A stretch of 64,000 nucleotides of DNA from Paenibacillus chitinolyticus NBRC 15660. Its GTDB lineage: Bacteria > Bacillota > Bacilli > Paenibacillales > NBRC-103111. Position 1 is the first letter of the stretch, and every line of letters starts with the position of its first letter. This document shows, piece by piece, positions 34,025 through 42,648 of the stretch. The DNA is taken from contig NZ_BBJT01000008.1 of NCBI RefSeq assembly GCF_000739915.1, forward strand, positions 62,001 to 126,000, written 5' to 3'. The position numbers and the translations under genes were made by a program. The notes below the pieces were generated by a model. It saw only the letters and a list, made by a program, of their open reading frames with translations, had not been told where the DNA came from and did no database searches.

Positions 34025-35185
34025 ATGGAAGTTGTCCGCATCGGAATCATCGGGTTAGGTAATATGGGATCGGCGCACGCGAAATATTTGATTGAGAACA
34101 AAGTAAAAGGCGCGGTACTCGCTGCGGTGTGCGACGCGCGAACCGAGCGGCTGGAGTGGGCGGCCCGGGAATTCGGAAACGGTGTGGCACGCTTCGCCGG
34201 GATCGAAGAGATGTACGCCTCCGGCACAATCGACGGCGTGATCATCTGCACGCCGCATTACGGCCATCCGGCGGAAGCCGTGGCAGCGTTCAAGCACGGT
34301 CTGCACGTGCTGACGGAAAAGCCGGCCGGCGTCTACACGAAGCAGGTCCGTGAAATGAACGAAGCGGCCGCGGCGGCCGGCAAAGTGTTCGGCATCATGT
34401 ACAACCAGCGCACGCAGCCGCTCTACAAGAAGCTTCGGGACCTGATCAGGCAGGGCGAGCTGGGGGAAATCCGCCGGATCAACTGGATCATCACCCTCTG
34501 GTACCGGTCCCAGAGCTACTACGATTCCGGCGGATGGCGCGCCACATGGGCAGGCGAAGGCGGCGGGGTCCTCATCAACCAGTCACCCCATCAGCTCGAC
34601 CTGTGGCAGTGGGTGACCGGCATGATGCCCAAGCGGCTGCGCGCCTTCTGCGCTTTCGGCAAGCACCGGGACATCGAGGTCGAGAACGAAGTGACCGCCT
34701 ACGCGGAGTACGAGAACGGAGCGACGGGCGTATTCATCACGTCCGCCTGCGAAACGCCGGGTACGAACCGGCTTGAAGTGGTGGGGGACCTTGGCCGGAT
34801 GGTCATCGAGAACGATAAGCTGACCTTCTACCGGCTGCGGCAGTCGGAGACGGAGTTCAACCGCACCTATAAGGGAGGCTTCGGGGAGCCCGAGGTTTGG
34901 AAAATCGACATTCCCGTCGAAGGCCAACGCGGGCAGCACCACCTCATCACCCAGGATTGGGTGAACGGCATTCTTCACGGCACTCCCCTGATCGCTCCGG
35001 GCGAAGAGGGCCTGAAGGGACTCACGCTCTCGAACGCCATGCTGCTGTCCGCATGGACGGACGAATGGGCGGAGCTGCCGCTGGACGAGGACCGGTTCTA
35101 CGGGCTGCTCCGGCAGAAAATAGAGGCTTCCGGGGCCGCGAAAACTACGGAGGAGAAGACGCTCGATACGACAGGTTCTTACTGA
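34025..35185 (+). CDS. Gfo/Idh/MocA family oxidoreductase
   Basis: About 386 residues from the third in-frame ATG (34025), the one directly before the Rossmann start; GAGGATGG lies eight bases upstream. It carries VRIGIIGLGNMGSAHAKYL (NAD-binding GxGxxG) at the start, the E-K-P motif (HVLTEKPAGVYTKQV) near 97, then the alpha/beta C-terminal domain with GGGVLINQSPHQLDLWQW. It would oxidise or reduce a sugar or cyclitol using NAD(P). It faces away from the ABC operon and heads a catabolic set with the AraC regulator, a second dehydrogenase and an isomerase. Confidence 0.92.
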   Translation: MEVVRIGIIGLGNMGSAHAKYLIENKVKGAVLAAVCDARTERLEWAAREFGNGVARFAGIEEMYASGTIDGVIICTPHYGHPAEAVAAFKHGLHVLTEKPAGVYTKQVREMNEAAAAAGKVFGIMYNQRTQPLYKKLRDLIRQGELGEIRRINWIITLWYRSQSYYDSGGWRATWAGEGGGVLINQSPHQLDLWQWVTGMMPKRLRAFCAFGKHRDIEVENEVTAYAEYENGATGVFITSACETPGTNRLEVVGDLGRMVIENDKLTFYRLRQSETEFNRTYKGGFGEPEVWKIDIPVEGQRGQHHLITQDWVNGILHGTPLIAPGEEGLKGLTLSNAMLLSAWTDEWAELPLDEDRFYGLLRQKIEASGAAKTTEEKTLDTTGSY

Positions 35186-35479
35186 CGGGAAGGGGACGAT
35201 ACAGCGCAGAGTTCATCCATGAAATGCCGCCATAAGAAGCCCGCCTTCGATTGCAGGATTTTCAGGGAACTGCCGCGATGTGCAGTGCGGTTGCGGTTAC
35301 CTGTTCCATGCCCTGTGATCGACCGCCGTCACAAAAGACGGGGCTTCATAGTCACACAGGATGCCGCAGCGTACGACGCTCTGGACACGCATTGTCTGCA
35401 AATAGAAACGGGAAGCGCTTGCATGCTACACTAAAGACAGAAAGGCCGCTTCCGGGCGGCCCCTACATCCCGATAAAGC
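35186..35479. other. Intergenic region before the first AraC-cupin gene
   Basis: Besides the cre/promoter candidates near 35410-35431, no gene or repeat is supported in this 294-base stretch. Confidence 0.4.
35410..35431 (+). promoter_or_regulatory. cre-like site overlapping an extended -10 promoter
   Basis: The complement of 35410-35424 reads ATGCAAGCGCTTCCC, matching the CcpA consensus except at the last position. It abuts and overlaps TGCTACACT (35423-35431), an extended -10 about 50 bases before the AraC start. Bound CcpA would block polymerase there. Confidence 0.5.
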
Positions 35480-36352
35480 GTGGTGCTCTCCCGCATGTTC
35501 ACGAACCTGCACGACCGCAAAGATTCGCTCGGCCTGAGCTACCGCAATGAGGGAAAGGTCGATTCCGTTTTTCATTCCCATGCGTATTACGAAATTTATT
35601 ACTTCCACAGCGGAAGCTGCAACTATCTGATCGGCGGCAACATCTATATGCTTCAGCCCGGGGATCTCATCCTCATGAACGGCATGACGCTCCACTGCCC
35701 TAAGGTCGACACCGCCGTCCCTTATATCCGGACGACCGTGCATTTTGAGCCGGCGGCCCTCAAACCGTATCTGGAGCTGCCTCACGCGGTCAATGTTCTC
35801 CAGCCTTTTCAGGAATTGAAAAACTGCCGCCTCACCCTTCGCGGCCCCGAAAAAGAAGAAGCGGAGCGCATCCTGCATGAAATGAGCATCCACGGCAAGA
35901 CGGACGGCTTGATCGCTTATAACCGTCTCCACCTCGCATTTCTGGACCTGCTGTATTTCGTTCACGAGCAGTGCCGGCGGACGCTGCGCGCGGGGCGCGA
36001 ATTTTCTTCCGAGAAAGAAAAACACGTCCAGCGTATCGTCAGCTTTCTCGAAGAACGCTTTGCGGACGATCTGCACTTGGAGCATCTTCAGAAACACCTG
36101 AACTTCAGTAAATTTTATTTATCTAAAATATTCAAGGAAATCACGGGGCTGACTATCTTTCAGTTCGTGTACCGCCGCAGAATCAACGAGGCCAAAACGC
36201 TGTTCCTGCACAATCCCGGCCACTCCGTTACCGATGTGTGCCTGCAGGTCGGCTTCAAGCATCTCGCGCATTTCAGCCGCTTGTTCAAGCAGCAGGTCGG
36301 CCTTACGCCGGAAAAATATAAGAAAACGGTCCGCGAACAGCTTTCTTCTTAA
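35480..36352 (+). CDS. AraC family regulator with N-terminal cupin
   Basis: 290 residues. The cupin domain (HSHAYYEIYYFHSGSCNYLIG, LQPGDLILMNGMTLH) binds an unknown ligand. The C-terminal AraC domain (about 185-285) shows LEHLQKHLNFSKFYLSKIFKEITG and LQVGFKHLAHFSRLFKQQVG. It starts at GTG (35480) with a weak ribosome binding site; a Met five codons later is possible. It is paralogous to the AraC gene at 45044. It likely controls the dehydrogenase/isomerase genes around it. Confidence 0.9.
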   Translation: MVLSRMFTNLHDRKDSLGLSYRNEGKVDSVFHSHAYYEIYYFHSGSCNYLIGGNIYMLQPGDLILMNGMTLHCPKVDTAVPYIRTTVHFEPAALKPYLELPHAVNVLQPFQELKNCRLTLRGPEKEEAERILHEMSIHGKTDGLIAYNRLHLAFLDLLYFVHEQCRRTLRAGREFSSEKEKHVQRIVSFLEERFADDLHLEHLQKHLNFSKFYLSKIFKEITGLTIFQFVYRRRINEAKTLFLHNPGHSVTDVCLQVGFKHLAHFSRLFKQQVGLTPEKYKKTVREQLSS

Positions 36353-36504
36353 TTTCTTAACGGCCAGCCTCCGGATTGGCATCATTGAGAAGGGTTCACA
36401 CATCCGGGGGATTCACACCAACCGGTTCGGCAAATAAACCGCGAGCCGGACTCCGTCTGCGTCTGCGCCAGCATCGGCCATAGCCATGAAAGGGAGGGTT
36501 TCTT

Positions 36505-37578
36505 TTGCATAAAAAAGACGGCATGAACTACGCCCCTGAAGGAAAGCCGGCGCCGGTCGTCGCGCGGGGCGACTTTATTTTCGCGGCTGCAGGATTGGAG
36601 CACGGCCATATTTACGGCATGTGCAACGGACTGCGGGAAGCCGGGGGCGAGCTGAAATGGGTCTACGACCCCGATCCCCTGAAAGTAAAAGCTTTCCTCG
36701 CGGCCTATCCCAGCGTACGCCCCGCCACGTCGCTGGAAGAGATTTTACAGGACGAAGAAGTAAAGTTGGTAGCTGCCGCCGCCATTCCGTGCGACCGCGG
36801 GCCCCTCGGCGAGAAAGTGATGCGCAGCGGCAAGGACTACTTCACCGACAAAACACCGTTTACCGCGCCGGACCAGCTTCAATCGGCCAAAAGGACGGCA
36901 GCCGAAACCGGCAGCAAGTATGCGGTCTATTTCAGCGAGCGCCTGCACGTCGAGAGCGCCGTCTTCGCGGGACAGCTCGTCCGTGACGGAGCGATCGGGC
37001 GCGTCGTGCAGGTGCTCGGTCTCGGCCCGCACCGGCTGGGCGCCGCTTCGCGTCCCGGCTGGTTCTTCGAGCGTGCCAAGTACGGCGGCATCCTGTGCGA
37101 TATCGGCAGCCATCAGATCGAACAGTTCCTGTTCTTTGCCGGCTGCCGGGATGCACAGGTGCTGCACAGCAAGGTCGCCAACTACAACAACCGGCAGTAT
37201 CCGGAGCTGGAGGATTTCGGCGACGCGACCCTGCTCGGAGACAACGGGGCGACCCAGTATTTCCGCGTCGATTGGTTGACGCCGGACGGCCTGTCCGTCT
37301 GGGGTGACGGACGCACCGTTCTCCTTGGCACGGACGGCTATATCGAGCTGAGGAAATACGTCGATATTGCCCGCAGCGCGCAGGGCGACAACCTGTACCT
37401 CGTGAACGGCGAGGGTGAACGTCGGCTTGAGCTGAGCGGCAAAGTCGGCTATCCGTTTTTCGGGGAGTTGATCCTCGACTGTCTGAACCGTACGGAGCAT
37501 GCGATGACCCAGGAGCATATTTTCAAAGCAGCCGAGCTCTGCCTGCTTGCCCAACAGAAAGCGGTCAGGGCCGAATAG
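36505..37578 (+). CDS. Second Gfo/Idh/MocA family oxidoreductase
   Basis: 357 residues. TTG start (36505) with AGGGAGGG six bases upstream, better than the ATG six codons later. It has a variant Rossmann start (AAGLEHGHIYGMCNGL), D-K-T-P in FTDKTPFTAPDQ where the family usually has EKP, and GGILCDIGSHQIEQFLFFAG in the C-terminal domain. The cofactor-binding glycine motif is degenerate relative to the first dehydrogenase. It probably acts on a related sugar. Confidence 0.9.
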   Translation: MHKKDGMNYAPEGKPAPVVARGDFIFAAAGLEHGHIYGMCNGLREAGGELKWVYDPDPLKVKAFLAAYPSVRPATSLEEILQDEEVKLVAAAAIPCDRGPLGEKVMRSGKDYFTDKTPFTAPDQLQSAKRTAAETGSKYAVYFSERLHVESAVFAGQLVRDGAIGRVVQVLGLGPHRLGAASRPGWFFERAKYGGILCDIGSHQIEQFLFFAGCRDAQVLHSKVANYNNRQYPELEDFGDATLLGDNGATQYFRVDWLTPDGLSVWGDGRTVLLGTDGYIELRKYVDIARSAQGDNLYLVNGEGERRLELSGKVGYPFFGELILDCLNRTEHAMTQEHIFKAAELCLLAQQKAVRAE

Positions 37579-37947
37579 CGGCGGAAGTCCCGTCTTTTAC
37601 GGACGCTAAATTTTGGCGCAAAGTCACTCGACCAGTCAGCTGCTATGCACTCTTTAAATGATGGCTGCCTCTAAGCCAACCTGGTTGTCTGTGCAGCTCC
37701 GCACCCTTTCCCACTTCAAGCAATTGAGTACCTTAACTGATGATCTGGGCTGCATGACAATGGATTTAGCGCTGGTTGTCTGATTCCCGGGTTCATGTCT
37801 TGAGCATTCAGAGTTTAACTGGACTAGGTAACCGTCAGCCCCAAACTCAGTGACTACAGTCATGCGATACCTCGTCGAGCGCAGTGAACTGCACGCGGTA
37901 TGGCGATATACTCATAACCAACTATCCGACCGGAGGTGCCCTATCGA
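37579..37947. other. Intergenic region of 369 bases, possible decayed element
   Basis: No conserved gene is recognised. The stretch from about 37650 to 37860 differs in composition from its neighbours (less GC-rich, several short dyads) and could be the remnant of a mobile element, but no transposase motif is seen. The ribosome binding site of the next gene (GGAGG at 37932-37936) closes the region. Confidence 0.3.
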
Positions 37948-38808
37948 ATGAAACTGTCCGTGTTTACCGTCGCTACACCCGAGCTGTCCCCGGAGCAGCT
38001 TGCCGCCGCTGCCAAAGAAGCCGGAATCTCCGGCATCGAATGGCGATACAAAGAGATTCCGCCCGAGATGGCCGGTGAAACGCCGTCCTTCTGGCGCAAC
38101 AATCTCTGCTCCATTTCGCCGGAGTGGGACGATGCCGAGCTGAGCCGTTTCCGAGACGCCGCCGAGCGTCACGGACTGCGTTCCCTCAGCGTGACGCCTT
38201 ACCTCGACGCCGGTGATCTGGGAGGCACGGAACGCGTGCTGGACGCCGCCCGGCGGCTAGGCGCTTCCTTCATCCGGCTCGGCGTACACCGCTATGACCG
38301 GATGCGGAACTTCCGCGAGCTGTTCGAGCTGCAGCGGGCCTATCTGCTCGAGGCGGAAGCCTTGTGCCGGCAGTACGGCGTGAAAGGCCTCGTCGAGACG
38401 CACCACGTCACGATTGCGCCGAGCGCCTCCGCCGCCTACCGCCTCGTGGAAGGGCTGCAGTCCGAGCATATCGGCGTGCTGTACGACCCGGGCAACATGG
38501 TCTACGAAGGCTTCGAGAATTACCGGATGGGGATGGAAATTCTCGGCCCTTATCTCGCCCACGTGCACGTCAAGAACGGGGGATGGGTGTCCGGTGCCGA
38601 TGAGAACGGCATGACCCGCTGGGTTTCCGCTGCCCGCCCCATGAACCGGGGGATGGCCGACTGGCGGCAGGTCGTCGCGGATCTCCGGGCGGTCGGCTAC
38701 ACGGGCTGGCTGGGCGTCGAAGATTTCAGCAGCGAGCTGCCGGGCCCGGAGATGCTGAAGAAATTCAGCGCTTTTATGAACGGTCTGATGCAGCCTTCCG
38801 AAGCATAG
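37948..38808 (+). CDS. Sugar phosphate isomerase/epimerase (xylose-isomerase-like TIM barrel)
   Basis: 286 residues from the ATG at 37948, with GGAGG 11 bases upstream. TIM-barrel AP-endonuclease-2 family: EAGISGIEWRYKE near the start, metal ligands expected in LVETHHVT, LYDPGNMVYEG, HVHVKNGG and GVEDFSSE. Such enzymes isomerise or epimerise keto-sugars or inosose derivatives and commonly sit with Gfo/Idh dehydrogenases, as here. It ends just before a strong terminator. Confidence 0.9.
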   Translation: MKLSVFTVATPELSPEQLAAAAKEAGISGIEWRYKEIPPEMAGETPSFWRNNLCSISPEWDDAELSRFRDAAERHGLRSLSVTPYLDAGDLGGTERVLDAARRLGASFIRLGVHRYDRMRNFRELFELQRAYLLEAEALCRQYGVKGLVETHHVTIAPSASAAYRLVEGLQSEHIGVLYDPGNMVYEGFENYRMGMEILGPYLAHVHVKNGGWVSGADENGMTRWVSAARPMNRGMADWRQVVADLRAVGYTGWLGVEDFSSELPGPEMLKKFSAFMNGLMQPSEA

Positions 38809-38830
38809 AGGCACCGTTCACACGATAAAA

Positions 38831-38860
38831 AAACCAGCCGGATTTTCCGGCTGGTTTTGC
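38831..38860 (+). terminator. Terminator of the sugar catabolism genes
   Basis: AAACCAGCCGG (38831-38841) and CCGGCTGGTTT (38847-38857) form a perfect 11-bp stem, followed by TTTTGCTTTTT. Confidence 0.9.
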
Positions 38861-38954
38861 TTTTTCGGGAGGGATGGAGGCGATCTTTTCCCCAAGAGAA
38901 ACAAAATTTAGGCCAAATGATTCAAGATATTCTCCTTCATAATTGCCACCCCCA

Positions 38955-38995
38955 AAAAAAAGAAGAAAGAGCTACGTTTGCTCTTTCTTCTTTTT
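38955..38995. terminator. Bidirectional terminator at the edge of the AT-rich island
   Basis: AAAAAGAAGAAAGAGC and its complement GCTCTTTCTTCTTTTT form a 16-bp stem around a 7-base loop, with A and T runs on either side. It can end transcripts from both directions and marks where the GC-rich block stops. Confidence 0.8.
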
Positions 38996-39044
38996 AAGAG
39001 GAGAAATATACTCTTGGATTGAGTAGTAGATTCCTTCCATCCTG

Positions 39045-39208
39045 TTACGTAGCTGGTTTTGCCTGAACTATAATAGCTACAGAAGCAGATACGAAAGCGA
39101 GCATAGCAGTTCCATACACAGTAAAAGGGCCATTTCCAATAGCATATTCGCCTTACTCTTAATAATCACTTCCCCATTTGAAACAGCTATTGATTTTCCG
39201 ATTTTCAC
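39045..39208 (-). pseudogene. Small membrane protein gene broken by one base
   Basis: A GTG-led frame reads VKIGKSIAVSNGEVIIKSKA, and after a one-base shift continues as EYAIGNGPFTVYGTAMLAFV and then a hydrophobic run ending QAKPAT stop. Without the shift the frame gives Leu/Met-rich nonsense and stops at once. This looks like a frameshifted small protein with one membrane helix. A sequencing error in the tract is the alternative. The family is unknown. Confidence 0.4.
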
Positions 39209-39290
39209 AGTTTTTTAGCCCCTAGTGCCTGTTTAGTGAATTTGAGTCATGAATAAGTTCAACCAAACGTTGTTTTTTAATTTTTCAAAC

Positions 39291-39563
39291 TTACTTACCT
39301 TGTCTTCTTTTCTTACCGTACTGGTAGGGGGCGGTTAAAACGATTAGGATAAGCAAAAAGTTTTTCACAAAAACTTTCTTTATAATTTGGGCCACGAACT
39401 GATCATGCATTTTATGGAATTCAAATAAATTTCGAGTTAAGTTTGCTATAAATAAAACTGAGGAGGTTGAGAGTATACCTAAAACAAATAGTATTGACAA
39501 TAGCCATTTTATTCTCTGTTTGTACTTCTCAACCTTGATAACCTTTCTCATAAGAACAAACAA
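39291..39563 (-). CDS. Small hypothetical membrane protein
   Basis: 90 residues with two hydrophobic helices (about 20-42 and 67-80) and basic ends (YGKKRRQGK). It lies in the AT-rich island. No clear ribosome binding site precedes the ATG, so the call rests on length and helix pattern only. No family is recognised. Confidence 0.35.
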   Translation of the reverse strand: MFVLMRKVIKVEKYKQRIKWLLSILFVLGILSTSSVLFIANLTRNLFEFHKMHDQFVAQIIKKVFVKNFLLILIVLTAPYQYGKKRRQGK

Positions 39564-39930
39564 TAATAAATAAACTATTGCCTAGAGTATGATAGCAAAA
39601 ATAAACTCTTTAATATCCATTTAAAGTAAACTTCCTTTTCTAATTCATAAAATCTCTCCTCTTTTTATATATAGAAATTTATCGCATTTTACGAAAATAT
39701 TTTATAAAAATAAAAAAACATAAATTATTATTAATTTTAACATAAAATTACTAATTTTCTCTCCATTTATCCTCTTAATATCGAAATCCACATACTGAAA
39801 CATTATCAGATAATATGATTCTAAAAAAGCCATCTCTAAGTTATCTATGCCAACCAACAAGGAAGGCAGCCCTTTCTTCATTTTCAACCTCAAACCCGTC
39901 TCTATCTCTTTTTCATCTACCGGCCCTACC
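39564..39930. other. AT-rich region without supported gene
   Basis: Very AT-rich (39640-39800 especially). Short frames exist but none has a credible start signal or recognisable protein pattern. Confidence 0.4.
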
Positions 39931-40090
39931 AGCCCAAAGATCTCCAGAAATTGCGATGATACAGATCGTCAAAGACGCGCTAAATTTCTTCCTGTTTCAA
40001 GCATCAGCCGCTTCCATACAGCTTTTCGCACTTGTTCGCAAGCAGGTGATAGTCCGAATGCCGCAACGATGGCCGAGGTTCCGACGACCA
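39931..40090 (-). pseudogene. Truncated copy of the uronate-isomerase-like gene 3' end
   Basis: The minus strand encodes KCEKLYGSG and, after lesions, VFDDLYHRNFWRSLG, a decayed copy of the last residues of the gene at 42649-43914 (KYEKLHGSGW and FDDLYHRNFWRFLG). Base-level similarity runs from about 39931 to 40090, with an internal deletion and frameshifts. It abuts the IS1182 remnant, suggesting the element or recombination near it produced the duplicate. Confidence 0.7.
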
Positions 40091-40500
40091 TTCGCTTTAG
40101 CATGGGTTGCGTCGATAAACAGAATGTCCGGTTCCACGAAACCGTACTGCACGGCTTCCTGAAAGATTCGCACGAAGATCGATCCGAAGATGTCAGTGTT
40201 TTGAAACCAGCGCACGTCGTCCTTCCGAATGTCATAAAATAAAGAATAAGTTGGATAAAGTCACAGTCGATAAAACAGCGTAGGCGATGCTCGTTCCAAT
40301 TTCTTTAATCGTCTAGCGCATGGAGCGTATGACTGAACAGATGCTGGTTGAGGGCGATTTTGATGAGAACAAAAAGATCTACGCTGAAACATTCGTCTGC
40401 GAGCTGTATGAATCTTGGACGAGTTTGTAGTTGAAAGAGAAGGCAACTTCTTTTTCAATTTGATCGGAAACAAGTTCATCCAGCAAATGAACGAAGACCT
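40088..40500 (-). mobile_element. IS1182-type transposase remnant
   Basis: In broken frames the minus strand reads QIEKEVAFSFNYKLVQDSYS, ICSVIRSMR-TIKEIGTSIAY, then NTDIFGSIFVRIFQEAVQYG and VEPDILFIDATHAKANGRRN. These follow in order the N-terminal region and catalytic-Asp segment of IS1182 transposases (GFVD...LFIDATHVKAN). Stops and frameshifts interrupt it and both ends are missing, so it is inactive. Confidence 0.75.
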
Positions 40501-40697
40501 GTAAACGCCCTCGGTATTGGTTTTGCTAAGCTGATTTTCAACTACTAGGACCAACGATTATAAAGTTCGACAAATATTCTAATTATTCGCTATATGAAAT
40601 TAATGGTATATATGTTAAAATATTTTATAAATACACTTATTTCTTTCGAAGAAATTGAATGTATTTTGTCTAAAATAGATATCGGAGGTTTTACTAA

Positions 40698-41930
40698 ATG
40701 TTAAAGAAACTCACTACGAAAGTGCTCCCAGTGCTTTTATTTGCAACACTTATTCCTTCAGCCGTATTTGCATCTTCAAATGAAGTATCATCTAAAGATG
40801 CAGTAAAAGCAGCTTTATTTCAGGTTGTTTTAGACCAGAAGGAAAATAATTACTCTAAATGGAAAGATCTAATTGTATCAGCTTCAGAACCGGTACTAGT
40901 TTATGATATTTCCGGAGAAAAACATAGTTACATCGTTAACTTGAAAGCATCTGGCAGAGAAGTAGGATTTGTAGAGGTCAGCTATTATAAAGACGATAAT
41001 CCTATTTTAAGTTTCGGGTATTCATCAAACCGCATGGCAGATCAAGAAAAGAGTGAATTACGAAACAAAGTCAAACAGATGGGAAAGCAAGTAGCCACTG
41101 AAAAGGTTATAATAAACGGACCAGCTAAATTTGCCTTGAAAAAGGAATTTTCAGATGGGTCTGCTGAAATAATTGAATCTAAAGAAGTAGCTGAATTAAC
41201 CAAAGAACAAAACCAAAAAATCAAAAAGAAGGAAAGGAAAGAGAACAAAGAGGGAAAGAAATTTTGGAAAAATATTGATGATGTGACTAGTGAAATCGGA
41301 ACAACTAGCGACGGCGTAACAGATAACCCAGGAGCTTATGAATCTGGTTACTCTTCTACAAATAGTAAATTTTGGGACGGAGTTGGTGATGCGAATCAGT
41401 ATACCAATTCATTGTGGACTGGTGCTTCTGGATGTGCTCCTACCTCAGGTTATAATCTTATGTTTTATTGGCATTACCAAAAAGGCTTTTCCGGTTTATT
41501 AAAGAATAGTTCCGGTTACGTGGACAAGGATGATTCGGTATTGCTTATGAGACAAAAAATGGGTACAGATAATGCTGGAAACACTAGCGTCAGCGCTAAG
41601 GCAAGCGGGTTGCGTGCGTACGCCGTAGCACGAGGCTACAAGTCTTCTTCGTCGACCCTTACTACCTCTCCTTCATGGAATACTGTTAAATCACATATGA
41701 GTAGTGCTCCCTCACTTCTCGATTTCTTTGATCAATCATTCTATTGTGGTAGTTCAAGTTGTGGACATACTGTTGTGGGGGTTGGATACACTGAATATTT
41801 TTATAACGGAAGTTCCTCCGGCCACCAATATATGATCGTTCACGATAACTGGGGTAATACACCTGAAAATGTATATGTAGCATATGGGAGAAATTACACA
41901 TCAATGAATTCACTTCTTTATAGTATGTAA
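40698..41930 (+). CDS. Secreted papain-fold (C39/C47-like) cysteine peptidase
   Basis: 410 residues. Signal peptide (1-25, ending AVFA), a propeptide-like region of about 170 residues, a Lys/Glu-rich linker (KKKERKENKEGKK), then a catalytic domain with GASGCAPTSGYN (nucleophile Cys about 247), CGHTVVGVGY (His) and IVHDNWGN (Asn/Asp). The order Cys-His-Asn fits papain-like peptidases of the C39_2/staphopain type. GGAGG lies ten bases before the ATG. It is AT-rich and isolated, consistent with horizontal gain. Whether it is a toxin, nutrient enzyme or processing enzyme is unknown. Confidence 0.8.
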   Translation: MLKKLTTKVLPVLLFATLIPSAVFASSNEVSSKDAVKAALFQVVLDQKENNYSKWKDLIVSASEPVLVYDISGEKHSYIVNLKASGREVGFVEVSYYKDDNPILSFGYSSNRMADQEKSELRNKVKQMGKQVATEKVIINGPAKFALKKEFSDGSAEIIESKEVAELTKEQNQKIKKKERKENKEGKKFWKNIDDVTSEIGTTSDGVTDNPGAYESGYSSTNSKFWDGVGDANQYTNSLWTGASGCAPTSGYNLMFYWHYQKGFSGLLKNSSGYVDKDDSVLLMRQKMGTDNAGNTSVSAKASGLRAYAVARGYKSSSSTLTTSPSWNTVKSHMSSAPSLLDFFDQSFYCGSSSCGHTVVGVGYTEYFYNGSSSGHQYMIVHDNWGNTPENVYVAYGRNYTSMNSLLYSM

Positions 41931-42121
41931 TTTTATTCATAGAAAGAGTACTCCTCAAAGATGGGGAGTATTCTTTCTATAGAAAAGCTCCCGTTTCAAC
42001 CTTAAAGCTAAATTTCTATCAAGCAATCATTAAAACGATTTTTAATTTAACTAATGAAACAATGATTATAAATGGTACGTTATTATATATAGAGCAGATA
42101 TGAAGAAGGGGGACAACAGGT

Positions 42122-42526
42122 ATGAAAAGGATGATTTTAATTCTCATTCTAATGTTATCCATTACTGGATGCGCAGATCAAGGGGGAAGAAAAAATTTGG
42201 ACTCTGAAACATTAGCAAAACCATTATTGAATTTTTTCCAAGGTGATATAACCAAAATCACTCGTATCGATATACGTAATGGAGCTACAGGTGAAGTAAA
42301 GTCATTTAAAAATAAAGAAACTCTCCAAAAGTGGCTCGGTAAATTTCGCGATATTGAAGTAAAGTCAGATCCAAATCAAGAACCAAAAACAGGTTATGCA
42401 TATGCAGTGGAATTATATGAAGGAAATCAAATAAAGTTTAGCTTTACCAATAGTCAAATCGATAAACTATATTTGCTACCTTCCGAAGAACTTATTAAGC
42501 ATATGAAGAGCCTTTATGAATCATGA
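42122..42526 (+). CDS. Small lipoprotein of unknown function
   Basis: 134 residues with a lipoprotein signal (hydrophobic 4-14, lipobox LSITGC with Cys17). The mature part contains FKNKETLQKWLGKFRDIEV and an alternating-strand region. AAGAAGGGGG lies upstream of the ATG. It sits 190 bases after the peptidase gene in the same direction and could be its surface partner or inhibitor. That is suggested by position only. Confidence 0.65.
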   Translation: MKRMILILILMLSITGCADQGGRKNLDSETLAKPLLNFFQGDITKITRIDIRNGATGEVKSFKNKETLQKWLGKFRDIEVKSDPNQEPKTGYAYAVELYEGNQIKFSFTNSQIDKLYLLPSEELIKHMKSLYES

Positions 42527-42648
42527 GAGTTATGGATTCCTAGCATTGTCTTCACAACCATAATTACTTAATTGTGAGCCTTGTTTGCGAGGTTCTGTCT
42601 TCGTAGATTTTTAATCCACTTTATTAACTTTCCAACTTTTCTCCCCGC

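Noticed and set aside
38910-38950. Ten-codon minus-strand peptide MKENILNHLA
   Set aside because: A purine-rich site precedes it, but it is too short to support without conservation.
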